From Simmondsia chinensis (Eukaryota > Streptophyta > Magnoliopsida > Caryophyllales > Simmondsiaceae): a DNA stretch of 64,000 bases. The translations under genes were made by a program, and so were the position numbers. The DNA lies in NCBI GenBank assembly GCA_018398585.1, contig JAGTTD010000024.1, forward strand, positions 11,250,071 to 11,314,070, given 5' to 3'. The notes beneath the pieces were generated by a model. That model made no database searches. It was given only the letters and a program-made list of their open reading frames with translations, and was not told the DNA's origin. Positions 44,251 through 56,345 of this stretch are shown in pieces (the stretch's first letter is position 1; each line of letters begins with the position of its first letter).

Positions 44251-44910
44251 TTCTCCCCGGGTTAGAGAGAATTCGCCCTCGAATTCGTTTGGGGATCAAC
44301 ACTGTCACTATCGCCAAAATAAGGAGTGAGGTGCTTGACGTTGAAGACATGGGAAGTCCTCATACTTGATGGAAGTTGAAGACGATAGGCGTTGTCATTG
44401 ATCTTCTCCAGAATCGCTAACGGACTAATCTTGCAAGCCGTGAGCTTGTTATACTCTTAAGCTGGAGACCTTTCCCATGTCAAGACTGCCAGACCCTATC
44501 GCCAACTTGGAACTTGACCTCCCTTCACTTCATGTCACCAGCTGCCTCGTAGTTGGCGTTGGCTTCCAATAACTAAGTTCGCATTTGTTCATGAACGTCT
44601 CTGAGTCATGAGATAAAATTCTCCTCCTTCCCATGTGGGCGTGTCAAGTCTGGTACTGGTGTCAAATCAATTGGAGCATGAGGAACAAAACCGTAGATGA
44701 CATGAAATGGCGCGAACCCTGTACTCTTATTTAGGGAGATGTTGTAGGAAAATTCGGCTTGATGGAGCTTCATTGCCCATCCCTTGGCATTTTTTGCAAC
44801 TATTCATCGAAGAAGATTACCTAATGAGCGGTTGGTGACTTTAGTTTGTCCATTCGTTTGGGGGTGATGGACTGTGCTGAAGGCGAGTGACGTGTTTGCC
44901 ATTTTCCACA
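44251..44910 (-). pseudogene. Gypsy integrase C-terminus (array-linked element)
   Basis: The minus strand gives S-T-G-F-A-P-F-H-V-I-Y-G near 44680-44720. Further down come K-F-Q-V-G-D-R-V-W and, near 44285-44350, H-L-T-P-Y-F-G-D-S followed by N-S-R-A-N-S-L. Stops occur throughout. The last phrase is the same as in the 99-bp internal domains. Confidence 0.75.
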
Positions 44911-44917
44911 AAGTTCT

Positions 44918-45325
44918 TCAGAAGTGATTGATAAATCGAACGTCCCTGTCTAACACAATGCTAGCCGGTAAGCCATGTAACCTGTACACTTCCTTGAAGT
45001 AGAGTCTTGCAACATGAATGGCGTCTGCAGCCTTCTTGCATCCGATGAAGTGTGCTATCTTTGAAAATTGATCAACAATGATGAAGATTGAATTAACCTC
45101 GACGGTGGTCCTTGGCAAGCCTAGCACAAAATCCATACCAACGTCCGTCCACGGCTGACTTGGTGTCGGTAGTTGCAAGTAAAGCCCAGCGTTGTTTAAC
45201 CCGCCCTTAGAATTTTGACAAATATGGCAATGCTTGACATACCTCTCAACTTCTTTGCGGATTGTAGGCCAATAGTAGTTGGCGGTGATAAGCTTGAGCG
45301 TCTTGTCCCTACCAACATGCCCCAT
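44918..45325 (-). pseudogene. Gypsy integrase core (array-linked element)
   Basis: The frame begins GHVGRDKTLKLI and contains YWPTIRKEVERYVKHCHICQ, an H-H-C-C zinc site. It then has DVGMDFVLGLPRT (catalytic Asp) and IVLDRDVRFINHF (second catalytic Asp). The frame ends before the catalytic Glu. The upstream piece is at 45335-45621 in two frames. Confidence 0.85.
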
Positions 45326-45719
45326 GTTGTGCTCCTATTCTATAATTTTAAGTCGCCAACTTGAATTTGGTACACAAAGCTGATTCCCTTTGAAAAAGAA
45401 CCCACCATGGATGGAGTATTCAGGAACTGACTCCACCTGTACATCTCGCCAAATGTTGCCAAAAGTGGGATCGTCATGGTACATCTCCGCCATCTGTTCA
45501 AACCTGGTAAATTCCACTCTGTTAGACTAAATTTCATCGGCTTAGGGCATATGCCGCATTCTTCATCACGCCTGATTTGTGCTTGATGACGAAGTGAAAA
45601 AGTTGTATGTAGCTGACCCACTTGGCGCGCCTATCTGAGAGCTTGTCTTGGCTGTTACTGTATTTGAGGGCAAAGTTATCGGAATACAAGATGAACTTCT
45701 GGTTGGCTAAATACGACTT

Positions 45720-46085
45720 CTAGTGCCTCAAGGGTCGCACTAAGGAGTAGAACTCCAAATTGTAAGTCGAGTAGTTCAACTTACTCCCGTCAAGTTTCGC
45801 ACTGAAGTATGCGAATGGCTTCCCATCTTGACTGAGTAGAGCACCAATACCAATCTTGGAAGCATCCGTGTGCAGCTTAAATGTCTTTTGAAAGTTGGGG
45901 AGGGCTAACACTAGTACTGAAGTATGCAAATGGCTTCCCATCTTGACTGAGTAGAGCACCAGTATCAATCTTGGAAGCATCCGTGTGCAGCTCAAATATC
46001 TTTTGAAAGTTGGGGAGGGCTAACACTAGTGCCGCGATCAGCTTCTGCTTGATTTTGTCAAAGGAGACCTCTGCTTGAGGCGTCC
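45720..46085 (-). pseudogene. Gypsy RNase H, partly duplicated
   Basis: 45877-46085 reads AEVSFDKIKQKLIAALVLAL, PNFQKIFELHTDASKI and GALLSQDGKPFAYFS. A second copy follows in another frame at 45720-45995, with LHTDASKIGIGALLSQDGKP. The DNA repeats with a 115-bp period (copies starting 45801 and 45916). As 115 is not a multiple of three, the duplication causes a frameshift. Everything upstream of here (RT) is missing. Confidence 0.85.
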
Positions 46086-46841
46086 AGACGAAGAATAAAA
46101 CTAAAGAGAAGGCCATTGAACCTTCCCTTACCCCTATTTTCATTCCACACGCTGCATTAGTTGGTATCAAAGCTCAGAATGCTTTTAGAAATGGCCCATG
46201 GGCGACTGAGGTACGTCTTGGAGAATTCAAGGGTGAATTCTCTCCAACAGGGAGAGAATGATGCAGCCACCAAATACTCCTTGATGGGTCATGATGAGCA
46301 GGGCGCTAATGGTGAAAATAGGCGTGAAGAGGACGCCAAGGTTAGACGAGAAAAGACAGTCCCGTGTCCGTGATTGGTGCATAGCTTGGCGAAGACAGGA
46401 CGCGATGGACAAAGCTTGATGAGACGCTGGGGGGTCTAACACAGGCGGTTCACAGCTCAGCCAAGATTTGGGGAGATTGGTAGTGAGATTTATGGGCCAA
46501 ATCAAATCTCCTCCCTTTTCAGTTACTCCTTCCCTAATTTGATGCAAATTTGAATTTGAATTGTAACACCTCCTCTATATAAGAGAGAAGACTAAGCTAG
46601 GTTTAGAGAGCTAATTTTTCAGAATTTTAAAGTGTTATTGTGTTTCTCCTTTTCTCGAGTGTGAGAAATTGAGCCCTTATTTCTCGTTTTCTCGGCTTGT
46701 GAGAAATCGGGCCCTTATTTCTCCTTTTCTCGGGTTGTCAGAAATTGAGCCTTTACTTTTCCCTCTTTATTTTTATTATCCATTAATAAAATTAAAGGAA
46801 AAGCTGTGAACCTTCCCGTACCCCTATTTCCCATTCCCAAG
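46086..46841 (+). mobile_element. Opposite-strand miniature LTR element, 99-bp internal domain
   Basis: Partial LTR end 46086-46159, then primer site tggtatcaaagc at 46162-46173. The internal domain is 46160-46258 (exactly 99 bp), followed by an LTR from 46259 to about 46841. The orientation is opposite to the array at 41648. The LTR's last bases are missing where the next element starts, so it is truncated. Confidence 0.85.
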
Positions 46842-46852
46842 AAAACATTTAA

Positions 46853-48243
46853 ACTTGGAGTGCAATAGAGCAAAAAAGGTTAAACAGTGATGAAATCAAG
46901 CGCAATTTACCCAAATTTGAAGACTATTCTGAGAAACCCGACCACATGTGTAAAAGAAGAACTCATCGGATCAAAGTCCTCTCTTATGATTTAAAAAAGT
47001 AATTTTTCACAGGTAATACCCCCCCCCCCCCCCCCCCCCCCTCCCCAAAACACACACACACACTCTTTGGCCAAGTAAAGTGTTAACCACATATAAAGGT
47101 TGGCGAATCTATGCCATCTTTATAAACTGAAGGGGAGAGAATAATTTTGGGATATCTTTAACCACATCTCCTCTCCTCCTCTCCTTCCCAAAGTCACTAC
47201 GAGATCTAGGGTGTTCTCAAACGTCGAAAAGCGCTGGTGGTCAGAGTGATGGGAGGATAAGCTGGGATGAACATAATGCAGATTGAGAGAGTCTAAATGT
47301 CCTAGTTTTTCCATTATTTCTTTCTTTATTTATCTTAATAATGTGTAAAACTCTTAAGGAGGAGTAGATTCTTTTAGTTTAGGGTTAAAGGATGGGTAGC
47401 CGTCCATACCCTATGCACCCCTATGGGGATTTTATGATTTTTATTCGGTTTTTTTTTTTTTTTTTTTTTTTTGTGTGGGTGTGTGTGTGCTTGTAGCAAT
47501 GTTAAAATCTCCAAATTATTAGCATTTGTCTATGAGCTTATAGGCTAGACCATAACATAACTTGTTTTCACGTGTGTCTAGGGTTGAGGTTGTATCCAAC
47601 ATTGAACACAATCTTTTATATAAATTAATACTTAATTAGGAGTGACAAAGGAGCTTGTTAGTGCTATTGAGTTAATCCCTTTTTTTGGTAAGTTCTCTTG
47701 TGATAATCCATGCTACACTAAGGGTGATAAGATGGGTTATGCCCCTAAATTAGTTCATTGCTCTAAGCCCTAACCTAAGTACAAATTCTGGTTCAATATT
47801 GAGTTAGGAGCAAGAAAGGAATCAAGTAGTGCTAATGAGATAACCTATGCTACACGTAGGGTGATATGATAGGTTTTGCCTTTAGACTAGTTCATCACCC
47901 TAAGCCCTAGTTTAAATATTAACCCATGCTTAGTGCTTGTAGCCTAGGCCTCCTAAATTATTGTAATAATATAATATACTGACAGGACATGAGTAAAGCT
48001 ACCCTGAATTCATTTCCTAAACTAACCTCAATTGAATTGACACCTGTTATATAGATTTTATTGTTTTCTTCAATTGATTGTCCAAACAATCAACAAAAAC
48101 CAAAAAAAATTAAATCACTCATTAATAACGAAATCTGAATTAACCCCGATTCCTTGTGGATACAACGCATATACCTAACTAAGCAATAACGATCTCATAC
48201 CCTTGCAAGTACACGGTTTTGAAATAAACTTTAAAACACATCA
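46853..48243 (+). repeat. 5' LTR of the Athila-like element (5'-truncated)
   Basis: It begins abruptly at aaacttggagtgcaa, so the first 100 bp or so are missing by comparison with 52522. It contains a 23-bp C run at 47019-47041 and a T run at about 47450-47472. Confidence 0.7.
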
Positions 48244-48249
48244 AGTTTT

Positions 48250-48267
48250 TGACACCTTTGCCGAGGA
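48250..48267 (+). promoter_or_regulatory. Primer-binding site, tRNA-Asp-like
   Basis: tgacacctttgccgagga compares with the Athila tRNA-Asp-type site TGGCGCCGTTGCCGGGGA, with five differences. Confidence 0.65.
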
Positions 48268-48509
48268 ATCGATAGGCTAAGTTAGATTTAGGAATTAACG
48301 AGTTCTTCTTTGCCTTCATTTTGTTTATCTTTGTTATTTAATTCTTTTGTTTTACTTTGGGTTGTGGTCAAGTGAATTCTACTCGCTTTTTATATTGTAT
48401 GCACAGTAGACGCTCACTTAACCTTGAATTGTTACCTTGCTTTCCGAAAATTGAGTTAGTTTTGCCTACCTGGAGGCTATACGAAGCAAGTGTGAATCCA
48501 CCTCCAACC

Positions 48510-49347
48510 ATGGCCAACAATGCACCATGCACGATTGGGGACTACTTTATTCCCCGAACGTACATTGCACCCGTTTGAGTTACGTTACCCGATGTGGGTA
48601 ACACAAACTTCGAAATCTTGTCGGGACCATCAACATGCTTCCCACTTTCTATGGGAAGTCAATTGAGAGCATTATAAGCACCTTGATGCATTCATTGAAA
48701 TTTGTGAAACATGCCACTATCAAGGTGTCTCGACTGATGCTGTTAGATTACACCTTTTTCTGTTTTCATCAAAACACGTAGTTAAAAGGTGGTTGCAGTC
48801 CCTTCTAAGGGATGAAATCACCAATTGGGATGACCTCCAACAAAAGTTCCTGATCAAGTTTCATCCTAATGCCAGGACTATGATTGTTAGGCTTGCAGCC
48901 AATAGTTTTGAACAAAAAGATCAGGAGTAATTTCACGAAAGTTGGAACAGATTTAAGGAGCTCCTTAGACGCTATTTCCACCACGAATCACCCAAGTGGC
49001 CTCTTATGCAGCATTTTTATGATGGTCTTATTGCCTCCAACGAGCAGATGGTTATTGTTTTAAGCGGGGACACATTTAACCAACAAGATGAGAACGAGGT
49101 GTGCACGCTATTTGAGTACCTCAGCGAACACTCTCTCGACCAAGCCTCTTCTGTGAGGCTGGTTAGAGGGAGCACATGTGGTGTCTATGAAGTAGCACCC
49201 AATGATGACATTAACCTTAGACTAGACGCCCTTAGTAGGAATATGGATCAAATTATGAACTTGCATGCAAATTCTACTAATGTGCCCCTAGTCAATGTAG
49301 TTGAGTCATTGGGTGATACTACCCCGTGTGGCATTTGTTTGGGGTGA
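48510..49347 (+). pseudogene. Athila-like gag remnant
   Basis: The ATG at 48510 begins MANNAPCTIGDYFIP. It contains several stops and frameshifts. In frame, the region near 48790-49050 encodes RDEITNWDDLQQKFLIKF, the retrotransposon gag domain. From 49006 an open stretch reads WPLMQHFYDGLIASNEQMVI to a stop at 49347. This is the C-terminal gag region. Confidence 0.75.
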
Positions 49348-50214
49348 GGACTATTCTGTGCTTAATGGTTTATACGCTTCTCAATTTCTCGAATACATGT
49401 AGGAATAGGTTCATGCAGGTCAAGGATATTCAAGAAATAATGACAAGTCCTCAAACACCTACAATCCCGAATGGCGCAATCATCTGAACTTCTTGTGGGA
49501 GCAAAACACTAATCAGGATCAACCTATAAGACAATAGAATCGTGGGTAACATAAACCCTTCCTCATTTTCGGGAGGGCAAAGGTATAATTCTAAACCTAA
49601 CCACCTTATTTTGCATGCTAACCATTCTCCCCCACCTCCAGGATATTCTTCATAGTTCGAGGAGCATATGCTCCAATTCATGGAGGATACTGCACAACTG
49701 ATCTGGTCCCATTGCCGCTCTATTACTAAATTAGAGGACTAGATAGGAGAATTGACCCAAGAGCTTCATAGGCAAGAGGATGGGAGATTTCCCTCTCAAC
49801 CTCTCACAATACCAGTAGGGTCAACTTAATTCTAACTCTAACTTGCTAACTAATGAGCAAGTTAAGGTTGTGTTAATGTCTGGAGAGGGAAAACTTAGGG
49901 ATGTGGAGGACGAGGTTGAGAAGGAGAGCACAAATCCCTCCCCCACTGCTGATGGAGAGGGACCACAAGATAGGTCATATGAACCTGTTGTCCCTTTCCC
50001 TTTGGCTCTATAGGATTAAAGGAAAAGAACAACCCAAAGAGGGTCGAGCTCATAGATGTGTTTAACTATGTGAAAATTAACTTACCGTTGATTGACGCTA
50101 TTAAGCTCACTCCTTTGTACAATTAGTTCCTCAAGGACCTTTGTATTAAAAAGAAGCGGGCCCAGCACACACTATGAAAAAGGTCTGGCTCACCAAGAAG
50201 GTGAGTAGCATACT
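49348..50214 (+). other. Decayed gag-protease linker, no clear gene
   Basis: Low coding signal. It lies between the gag remnant and the protease of the Athila-like element. Confidence 0.5.
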
Positions 50215-50940
50215 GGCAACAGGCGCCCTGCCCAAGTTCAGAGATCTCAGGGCCTTTATAGTTCCGTGTGTCATCTAGGAGCGGTACACTAATCGTGCCC
50301 TTCTAGACCTAGGAATAAGTGTCAACCTCATCCCTTACTCCGTTTTTAAGGAATTGGGTGTAGGAAACCTTAAGGAAACCAGTGTTACACTTCACTTGGC
50401 TGATAGGATAGAACGTGTACCTCATGGGTAGTGGAAGATGTACTTGTCAAGGTTGGCAAGTTTGTCTTTCCTGTTGATTTTATTGTCTTAGATATCGACC
50501 CTGCTCCCAAGCGGAAGAACAACACTCCTATCATTCTAGGCCAACCATTCATAGCAACAGCCGACGCTGTAATTCACTCCAGGACAGGAGTGTTGGAGGT
50601 TTGTTTTGGAAACATCAAGGGAAAACTGAAGGTCTCGAATATTGTTCGACACTCTAAGATAGAGGACGAACTAGAGTGCTACAAGGTTGATGGTATTGAC
50701 CCTTTGGTAGAAATATGTGCTCCCGATTCTATTAAAAATGTAAATTACAGTAATGTCCCTCTTTGTATCGATAACTGTGCAGCATTGCCTAAACTTGGTA
50801 GGATAGAGATTCGAGACCCCGACGCTAACCATATTCTTCTCCTTGATACTTACAGATCTAAAAACACTGTTGGGTTTGGGGATCATCCCTACAAACTCAA
50901 CACGATTTCTATGGTAGACATTGCCTTGGATTTTGGTTGA
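50215..50940 (+). pseudogene. Athila-like aspartic protease remnant
   Basis: Upstream of the open frame the reading LPKFRDLRAFIVPCVI, then ALLDLGISVNLIPYSVF gives the protease active site, with D-L-G where D-S-G or D-x-G is usual. A stop interrupts just before 50431. The open frame 50431-50940 reads VEDVLVKVGKFVFPVDFIVL, PIILGQPFIATADAVI. It lies where protease precedes RT in Athila/Tat elements. Confidence 0.8.
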
Positions 50941-52521
50941 CATTGCGGTCTGCACTGCGTCGGACTGAAGATGTTAAACTTAGCACTCTTATGAGGCAAC
51001 CCAACCTATCTTTATTTTTGTTGTGCGTTTTAATTTGTTTTTTGGGTTAAACTCTCTTTTGTCTGCATATTATTTTGTTATCCCTACGGTGATTACTTTG
51101 TTTCTCATTTACTAAACACTTGTACAGTCCATATTTCTAATGCTACTAACAAGTTTATTTAGTATTCTGTTTTGTAGCTTGATATTTCTGACTTCCCTTT
51201 TTGGATTTGCTCTACACGCATAGCTAAATATGTCATACCTCAGGTCGTCTCTTTCCTTTCCTTGCTTGTATTTACTTTCGTTGATTGGCATTGAGGACAA
51301 GCAAGGTTTGGGTTTGTGGATGGCATGTATGGTGCGAACTTTTGATTGTCCTTTTAGCATATTTTTGTTTAAATGAGCCGAGTCTTTGCATGGATTAGCA
51401 TAGAATTATGGTGACTTATATTGAAGTTCAAATTTGAGATGTGCCATGATAGTTAGACTATTTATGTAATGAGATTTTTCCTTGATCTGATTGTTGAATA
51501 TGTACTTTTGTCTTTTAACTAGTTGGAGAGATTATTACTTTTCACCCTTTATCTTATGACAAATTCTACATTTTAAGTTGTAATAGCATAAATAATTTTA
51601 GGAATTGGAATCAAGCTCTTTACTCCTAACAATGTTGAAATAAATAGTTTATCTCGTTATCTTGAGTGTTTCTATTAAAAAAAAAAATGTATTAATGCCT
51701 GTCAATTAAGTAAGTACCCATGACTTGTTAGTTCTTATAGCCCCTGTGTCTCGAGCAAGTAAGCCCCTAGGGGTGTCTTGACACCTGGTACCTTGAGCCA
51801 ACTAGATCGGGAGCTGCCAATAAAAGCTCCCTACATGGGCCATAGGGAGTGTTTAAGAAGAATCAACTTCATTAAAGTCAATTTAATAAGCATCAATACC
51901 TAATGCAAATGAAATATTTTTAAGGTATATGCTAGTAACGGCTTAGGTTGTGAATTCCTTTGACTTGATCCATTAGGTCCGAGGAGTGCTCTTCGCTTGA
52001 AACCTTGAGCCAACTGGATCGGGAGTCACATGTCAAAAACTCATTACATGGGTCCTAGGGAGACATGCCTGACCATGAGTTACTTTAGGATTTGGAAAAA
52101 AAAAAAAAAAAAAAAGAGAGAAGAAAACAAAAAAAAAAAAAAAAAGGAAGAAGAAAACAAGAGAGAAAAGAGAAGCCTTGAGATTTCTTTACTTATTAGG
52201 GGTGATGTGTTAGGTTAATTAATTGCTTTAATTATCTTCTCTTTCATCTTAAATTTGGAAAGTTTGGACTAAGAAAAAGGGAAGAGAAGTTCTGAGCTCA
52301 CTCACTAGTAAAAAGACTTAAATCACTAGAACTCGAGTCAAAACCATTGTAATAGTTACAATATATAAAGATTCTTTACTTTCAAGTACACCTTATAATA
52401 TGCTTGAAAATATTATTCGGAAGTAATTCTTGCCATTACATGTTTGATCAAAAATTTCATCTTTAGCTATCTTGAGATGAATCTTGCTTGAGGACAAGCA
52501 ATGAGTGGATTCGAGGGATGC
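50941..52521 (+). other. 3' region of the Athila-like element, no pol
   Basis: No RT, RNase H or integrase motif on either strand. It contains the gaggcaacccaacc phrase at 50993-51006, often found just after pol in these elements, and two ggacaagcaa sites. An A-rich run lies at 52098-52145. The frame at 52030-52218 is this low-complexity stretch. Confidence 0.7.
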
Positions 52522-53139
52522 TGATGTGCTTTATTTTTACAAATTTTACTCCTAATTCATGCGACATATTCTCCTTTTACATGTGTGTTTTGTTACAATC
52601 TAGGCACATTATAAGCTTGGAGTGCAACAGAGCAAACAAAGGTTGAAAACTGATGGAATCAAATGTAATTTACGCATATTTAAAGACTACTCTGAAAAAC
52701 CCAACCACATATGCAAAAGAAGAATTCATCGTCTCAAATTTTGGTCCTCCGATTTAAAAAAGTATTTTTTTCATGGGATACACACACACACACTCTTTTT
52801 GGCCCGGCAAAGTGTTAACCACATATAGAGGCACGCCACCCCTATAAAGTGAAGGGGAGAGATTAATTTTCGGATATATTTAGCCACGTCTCCTCTCCCC
52901 CTCTCCTTCTCGAAGCCGCTATGTGATCTAAGGGGTTCACAAATGCCGAAGCGTAGGTGGTTGGTGTGTTGGGAGGATCAAAGCTCGGACCAACGTTAAC
53001 GTAAATTGAGGGAGTCTCAGTTTCCCAGTTTTTCCATTATTTTGAAGTTTTTCTATTTAGTTTGAGTGTTATTCAAAGTGTCTCAATGTCGTACAATCTT
53101 TACTATACATTATGGAGAAGTTCCTCCTCCCTTCATATG
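52522..53139 (+). repeat. 3' LTR of Athila-like element (truncated)
   Basis: It begins tgatgtgctttattttt after the purine-rich gattcgagggatgc. It follows the left LTR to about 53040, then diverges, and the solo LTR at 53145 follows. Confidence 0.7.
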
Positions 53140-53144
53140 CCCTC

Positions 53145-54119
53145 TGTTGGAGTACTAGTGCAACCGTAGCGAGAATACAACGAAATTAGATACCGAAAAA
53201 TAAAGCAAAAAATATTGGGAAAATACTGCAGAAAATACAGTGGAAAATACAAGAAAAATACTGGAAAATATTGCAGAAAATACAGTAAAAAAAAGTACAA
53301 AAATACTGTTTGAAAAATACTAAAAATTGCAGAAAAATTATCTCTAAAATTCATGAGATATGCAGCAACGTAATTCAGTAAAAAATGCAGTAAGACAGAT
53401 TAAACACAGCACCCAAATAATACCGAGAAGTGAAGAAATTGAATGGATTATGAAGATACCGTGCTGTGGCAAACAACCCGAGAAATATGGAGGGTAGGAA
53501 GTCTCATTGTCATAATTGAATATAAAATCGTCTTTTAGATTATAAGAAAAATGGCTAAAATATTCAAGTATAGCGACGAATGAGAGAGTAATAAACGATT
53601 ATATCGCGCCGTGGTAAATGCCATTGTCCTTAAAGACGATTTCGCCGCTGCTCTGGTGCACACAGTATAATCGGCGGCCGTCCTCCTGGATTAACGCGAA
53701 CCGACTCTTAACGCGCACTCGTTAATTGCTAGGTAGAAGTGCTTTGAACTTTGCCCAAATTTTTATAAGAGAGAAAAAACCGAGAGAGAGAGAGAAACTG
53801 AGAGGCTGAGAGGGTATATATCTGGTTGTTATAGCTAATGGCATATATATAGCGTAGAAAACGGTAAAAAGCATTAAAAAATGGGTGCAATGAATTCCAA
53901 CGGCTATAAACGGTAACAAGCATTAAGTCATCGGCGGTAATGAATTCCAACGGCTATAAACGGATGTAATAAATTTCAACGGCTATATTGTCATTTAATT
54001 TCCAACTGTCACAATTTTAATAACCCTAAAAGGCTAGTACCGGTAAACAGTTAGTAAATAGGCACGGTTAAACTATTTTCCCATAACACTTATATTTAGC
54101 TTATATCATTTTTCCAACA
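53145..54119 (-). mobile_element. Solo LTR
   Basis: Perfect 6-bp inverted ends tgttgg...ccaaca, flanked by ccctc (53140-53144) and ccttc (54120-54124), a 4-of-5 match. The minus strand has a TATA-like CTATATATATGCC near 53840 followed by CT-rich sequence, so it probably reads on the minus strand. It is related to the repeat at 17683-18240. Confidence 0.75.
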
Positions 54120-54333
54120 CCTTCAAATTCCAAATCCATGCATTCTAAGAGTTGTTCTTCTATTTTCCAACCACGATAATAAAAAGAAAAAAAAAAGCTA
54201 CATTATTAATGTTACATTTAATAGAATATATAAAAATATCAACCACAAAAATTATTTCTTATCAGAAAAAAAGAAACTTAGCCAAATTAAAATAAAGAAA
54301 ATATGTATTCAACTATATTATTGAATGTTAAAT
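54120..54333. other. Short AT-rich spacer
   Basis: No feature is supported. Confidence 0.6.
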
Positions 54334-56345
54334 GATGCAAATAGAGTGGCTTTGATACCAACTGATGTAGCACCTAAAGGTCACACCGTAGCCTCAAATC
54401 TCGACAACTCGTGGTGGGATAAGATAGGGTGCTTGAAACCCGTTGATCGTACCCAACGATGCCGGATTAAAAAGGATCAGCAAAAACTTGTTGATTCTGC
54501 GAATACTTGAACTATAACCCAAAATGGGGGCTATGTAATTTTTTTTTATTGAACTATTTAAAAATAAAAACTACAAAGATCAACTCAAACAAAATAAATT
54601 ATTAAATTTATCAAGTAATCAAAAGCTTCCTAAAATAAATAACTAATGGCCTATTTATAAACACTCCTCCCCTACTTGTAATTCAAATTGAACTCTAAAA
54701 AAACAATAACATTCCACCAATAATTAAACCTAATATAATAATAATATAATTCAAAAAACCTAAACCTAATTACATAAACCAGTAAAGGTAACCTAATTAA
54801 AAATCTAGTTAAAGTTAAATAAAATATCTAATCTTAATTTAACTTGAAAACACTAATGAAATCCTTTGATTCTTGTAGCTGGATTCGGGTCCTCAACGTC
54901 CTCGGGTCAAATTTCTCCCTCTCTTGTCTCTATTGGGTTATTTTCATCCCTATTTGTGTCATTCTCGCCCTCTTGGATAGAATTCATTCTCAAATTCCGC
55001 CGCTTAGCTTGAAGATAGTTGGCGATGGCAACGGAGAAAATCCAAGGGATCTAATTTGGGTTATAGTAGAGTAGTCCAATGTAGGCTTGTATTAGTTGGT
55101 GCTCATGATGGGGGTTGAGTGGATGATTTTTTTTGTTGGAGCTAATATTTTCGGTTTTGGTTGGGACGATGATGTCATGTGGATGATAGGCAAGGTAGGC
55201 GTTGGTGGAATTATCGATGGTGGTGGGGATAGAATCTCAATGTCATCATTTATCTCATCATCATAATACATGGGCTTATCAAAGATTTGTGGAGATGAGA
55301 AGTCATAAATGGGTTCATCATCCGTTTCGATCAGTGGGATAAAAGGACTATGTGGACTAGGTTGAATCAATGATGGTTCATGGATGGCGGCTAAGGTCGG
55401 TGGAATTGGTGGGCGGAATGTGAAATTTGGTGGTGGTGTGGAAGGTGTCTTGATTTTGTGAGGTTGAAAAGGCCATGGTGGGGATGGCGTCGATCGTAAA
55501 GCGATGACTCACCAATTTTGATGGCAATCGAGGTGGTGCGGTCTTGGAGGACGATTGACGGTCATGTTGCAAGTCGGCGATTTCTAATGCCAATGCTATC
55601 ATCTTTTGTATCAATCGCTCTTCTCTCTTCTCAAATTGCTTGAACCTCTCATCCATTGTGAGTCTACGATCCATCGTCCACCTCCTTGGTGGCATGACCC
55701 AAAAGAATGGCTTCACTCTAATACCAACTGATGCAAATCAGTTGGCTCTGATATCAACTGATGCAGCGCACTTAAAGGTCACACTGCAGCTTCAAACCTT
55801 GACGACGCGTGGTGGGACAGGATAGGGTGCCTCTAACCCGTTGATCGTACCCTGTGATACTGAATTAGGACGAATTGGCTAAAACTCGTTGATTCTACGA
55901 ATATTCGAATAATAACCAAAAAGAGGAACTATATAATTTTCATTGAACTCTTTCAAAACAAGAACTACAAAGATCAACTCAAACAAAACAACTCATCAAA
56001 TTTATCAAATAACCAAAACCTTCCTAAAATAACTTATGGCCTATTTATAGACACTCTTACCATACTCTTAATTCAAATTGAACTTTAAAAAAATCAATTA
56101 ATATTCTAACTATATTTAAATCTAATAAAATAATAATATAATTCAAAAACCCTAAACCCACATATCAATAATGAAAACCATTAAAATCCTAGTTAAAATT
56201 ACACAAAATTAATAATCCTAATTAAACTTGAAAACCCTAATGAAATCGTTTGATTCGTGTAGTTGGATCAGGGTCGTCAACGCTCTCGGGTGAAATTTCT
56301 CCCTTTCCTGTCTTGATTAGATTATCTTCGTCTCTATTTGCATCA
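54334..56345 (-). mobile_element. Gag-only LTR retrotransposon with partial second copy
   Basis: LTRs 54363-54961 and 55759-56345 align (gtcacac-g-agc-tcaaa, gacaac/gacgac, ctcgtggtgggat/gcgtggtgggac). Internal 54962-55758 holds a polypurine tract (minus strand AAGAGGGCGAGAA) and a gag-like frame. A primer-like ggctttgataccaac sits outside the left LTR, at 54348-54362, as well as inside the right one. The element is therefore part of a head-to-tail arrangement. Confidence 0.75.
55092..55716 (-). pseudogene. Gag N-terminus of the gag-only element
   Basis: 55378-55716 reads MPPRRWTMDRRLTMDERFKQ with FEKREERLIQKM, a coiled-coil-like start common to gypsy gag leaders. A stop at 55378 is followed by another frame to 55092 (IPLIETDDEPIYDFSSPQIF), proline- and serine-rich. 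No zinc knuckle or pol. Confidence 0.6.

Larger units (their letters stand above)
46853..53139 (+). mobile_element. Athila-like Ty3/gypsy element lacking reverse transcriptase
   Basis: LTR sequence at 46853-48243 and from 52522 shares cttggagtgcaa, ctgagaaacccgaccacat/ctgaaaaacccaaccacat, gtgttaaccacatat and the ctcctctcc blocks. The primer site tgacacctttgccgagga (48250-48267) resembles the tRNA-Asp site used by Athila/Tat elements. Gag and protease remnants lie inside. The gaggacaagcaa phrase near 51294 and 52491 is a known landmark of Athila 3' regions. No RT, RNase H or integrase is visible between. Confidence 0.8.

Noticed and set aside
52030..52218. Lys/Glu-rich plus frame
   Set aside because: Translation of an A-rich low-complexity stretch.
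53640..53760. GC-richer patch as an rRNA or tRNA gene
   Set aside because: It is part of a solo LTR and has no tRNA fold or rRNA landmark that I could see.
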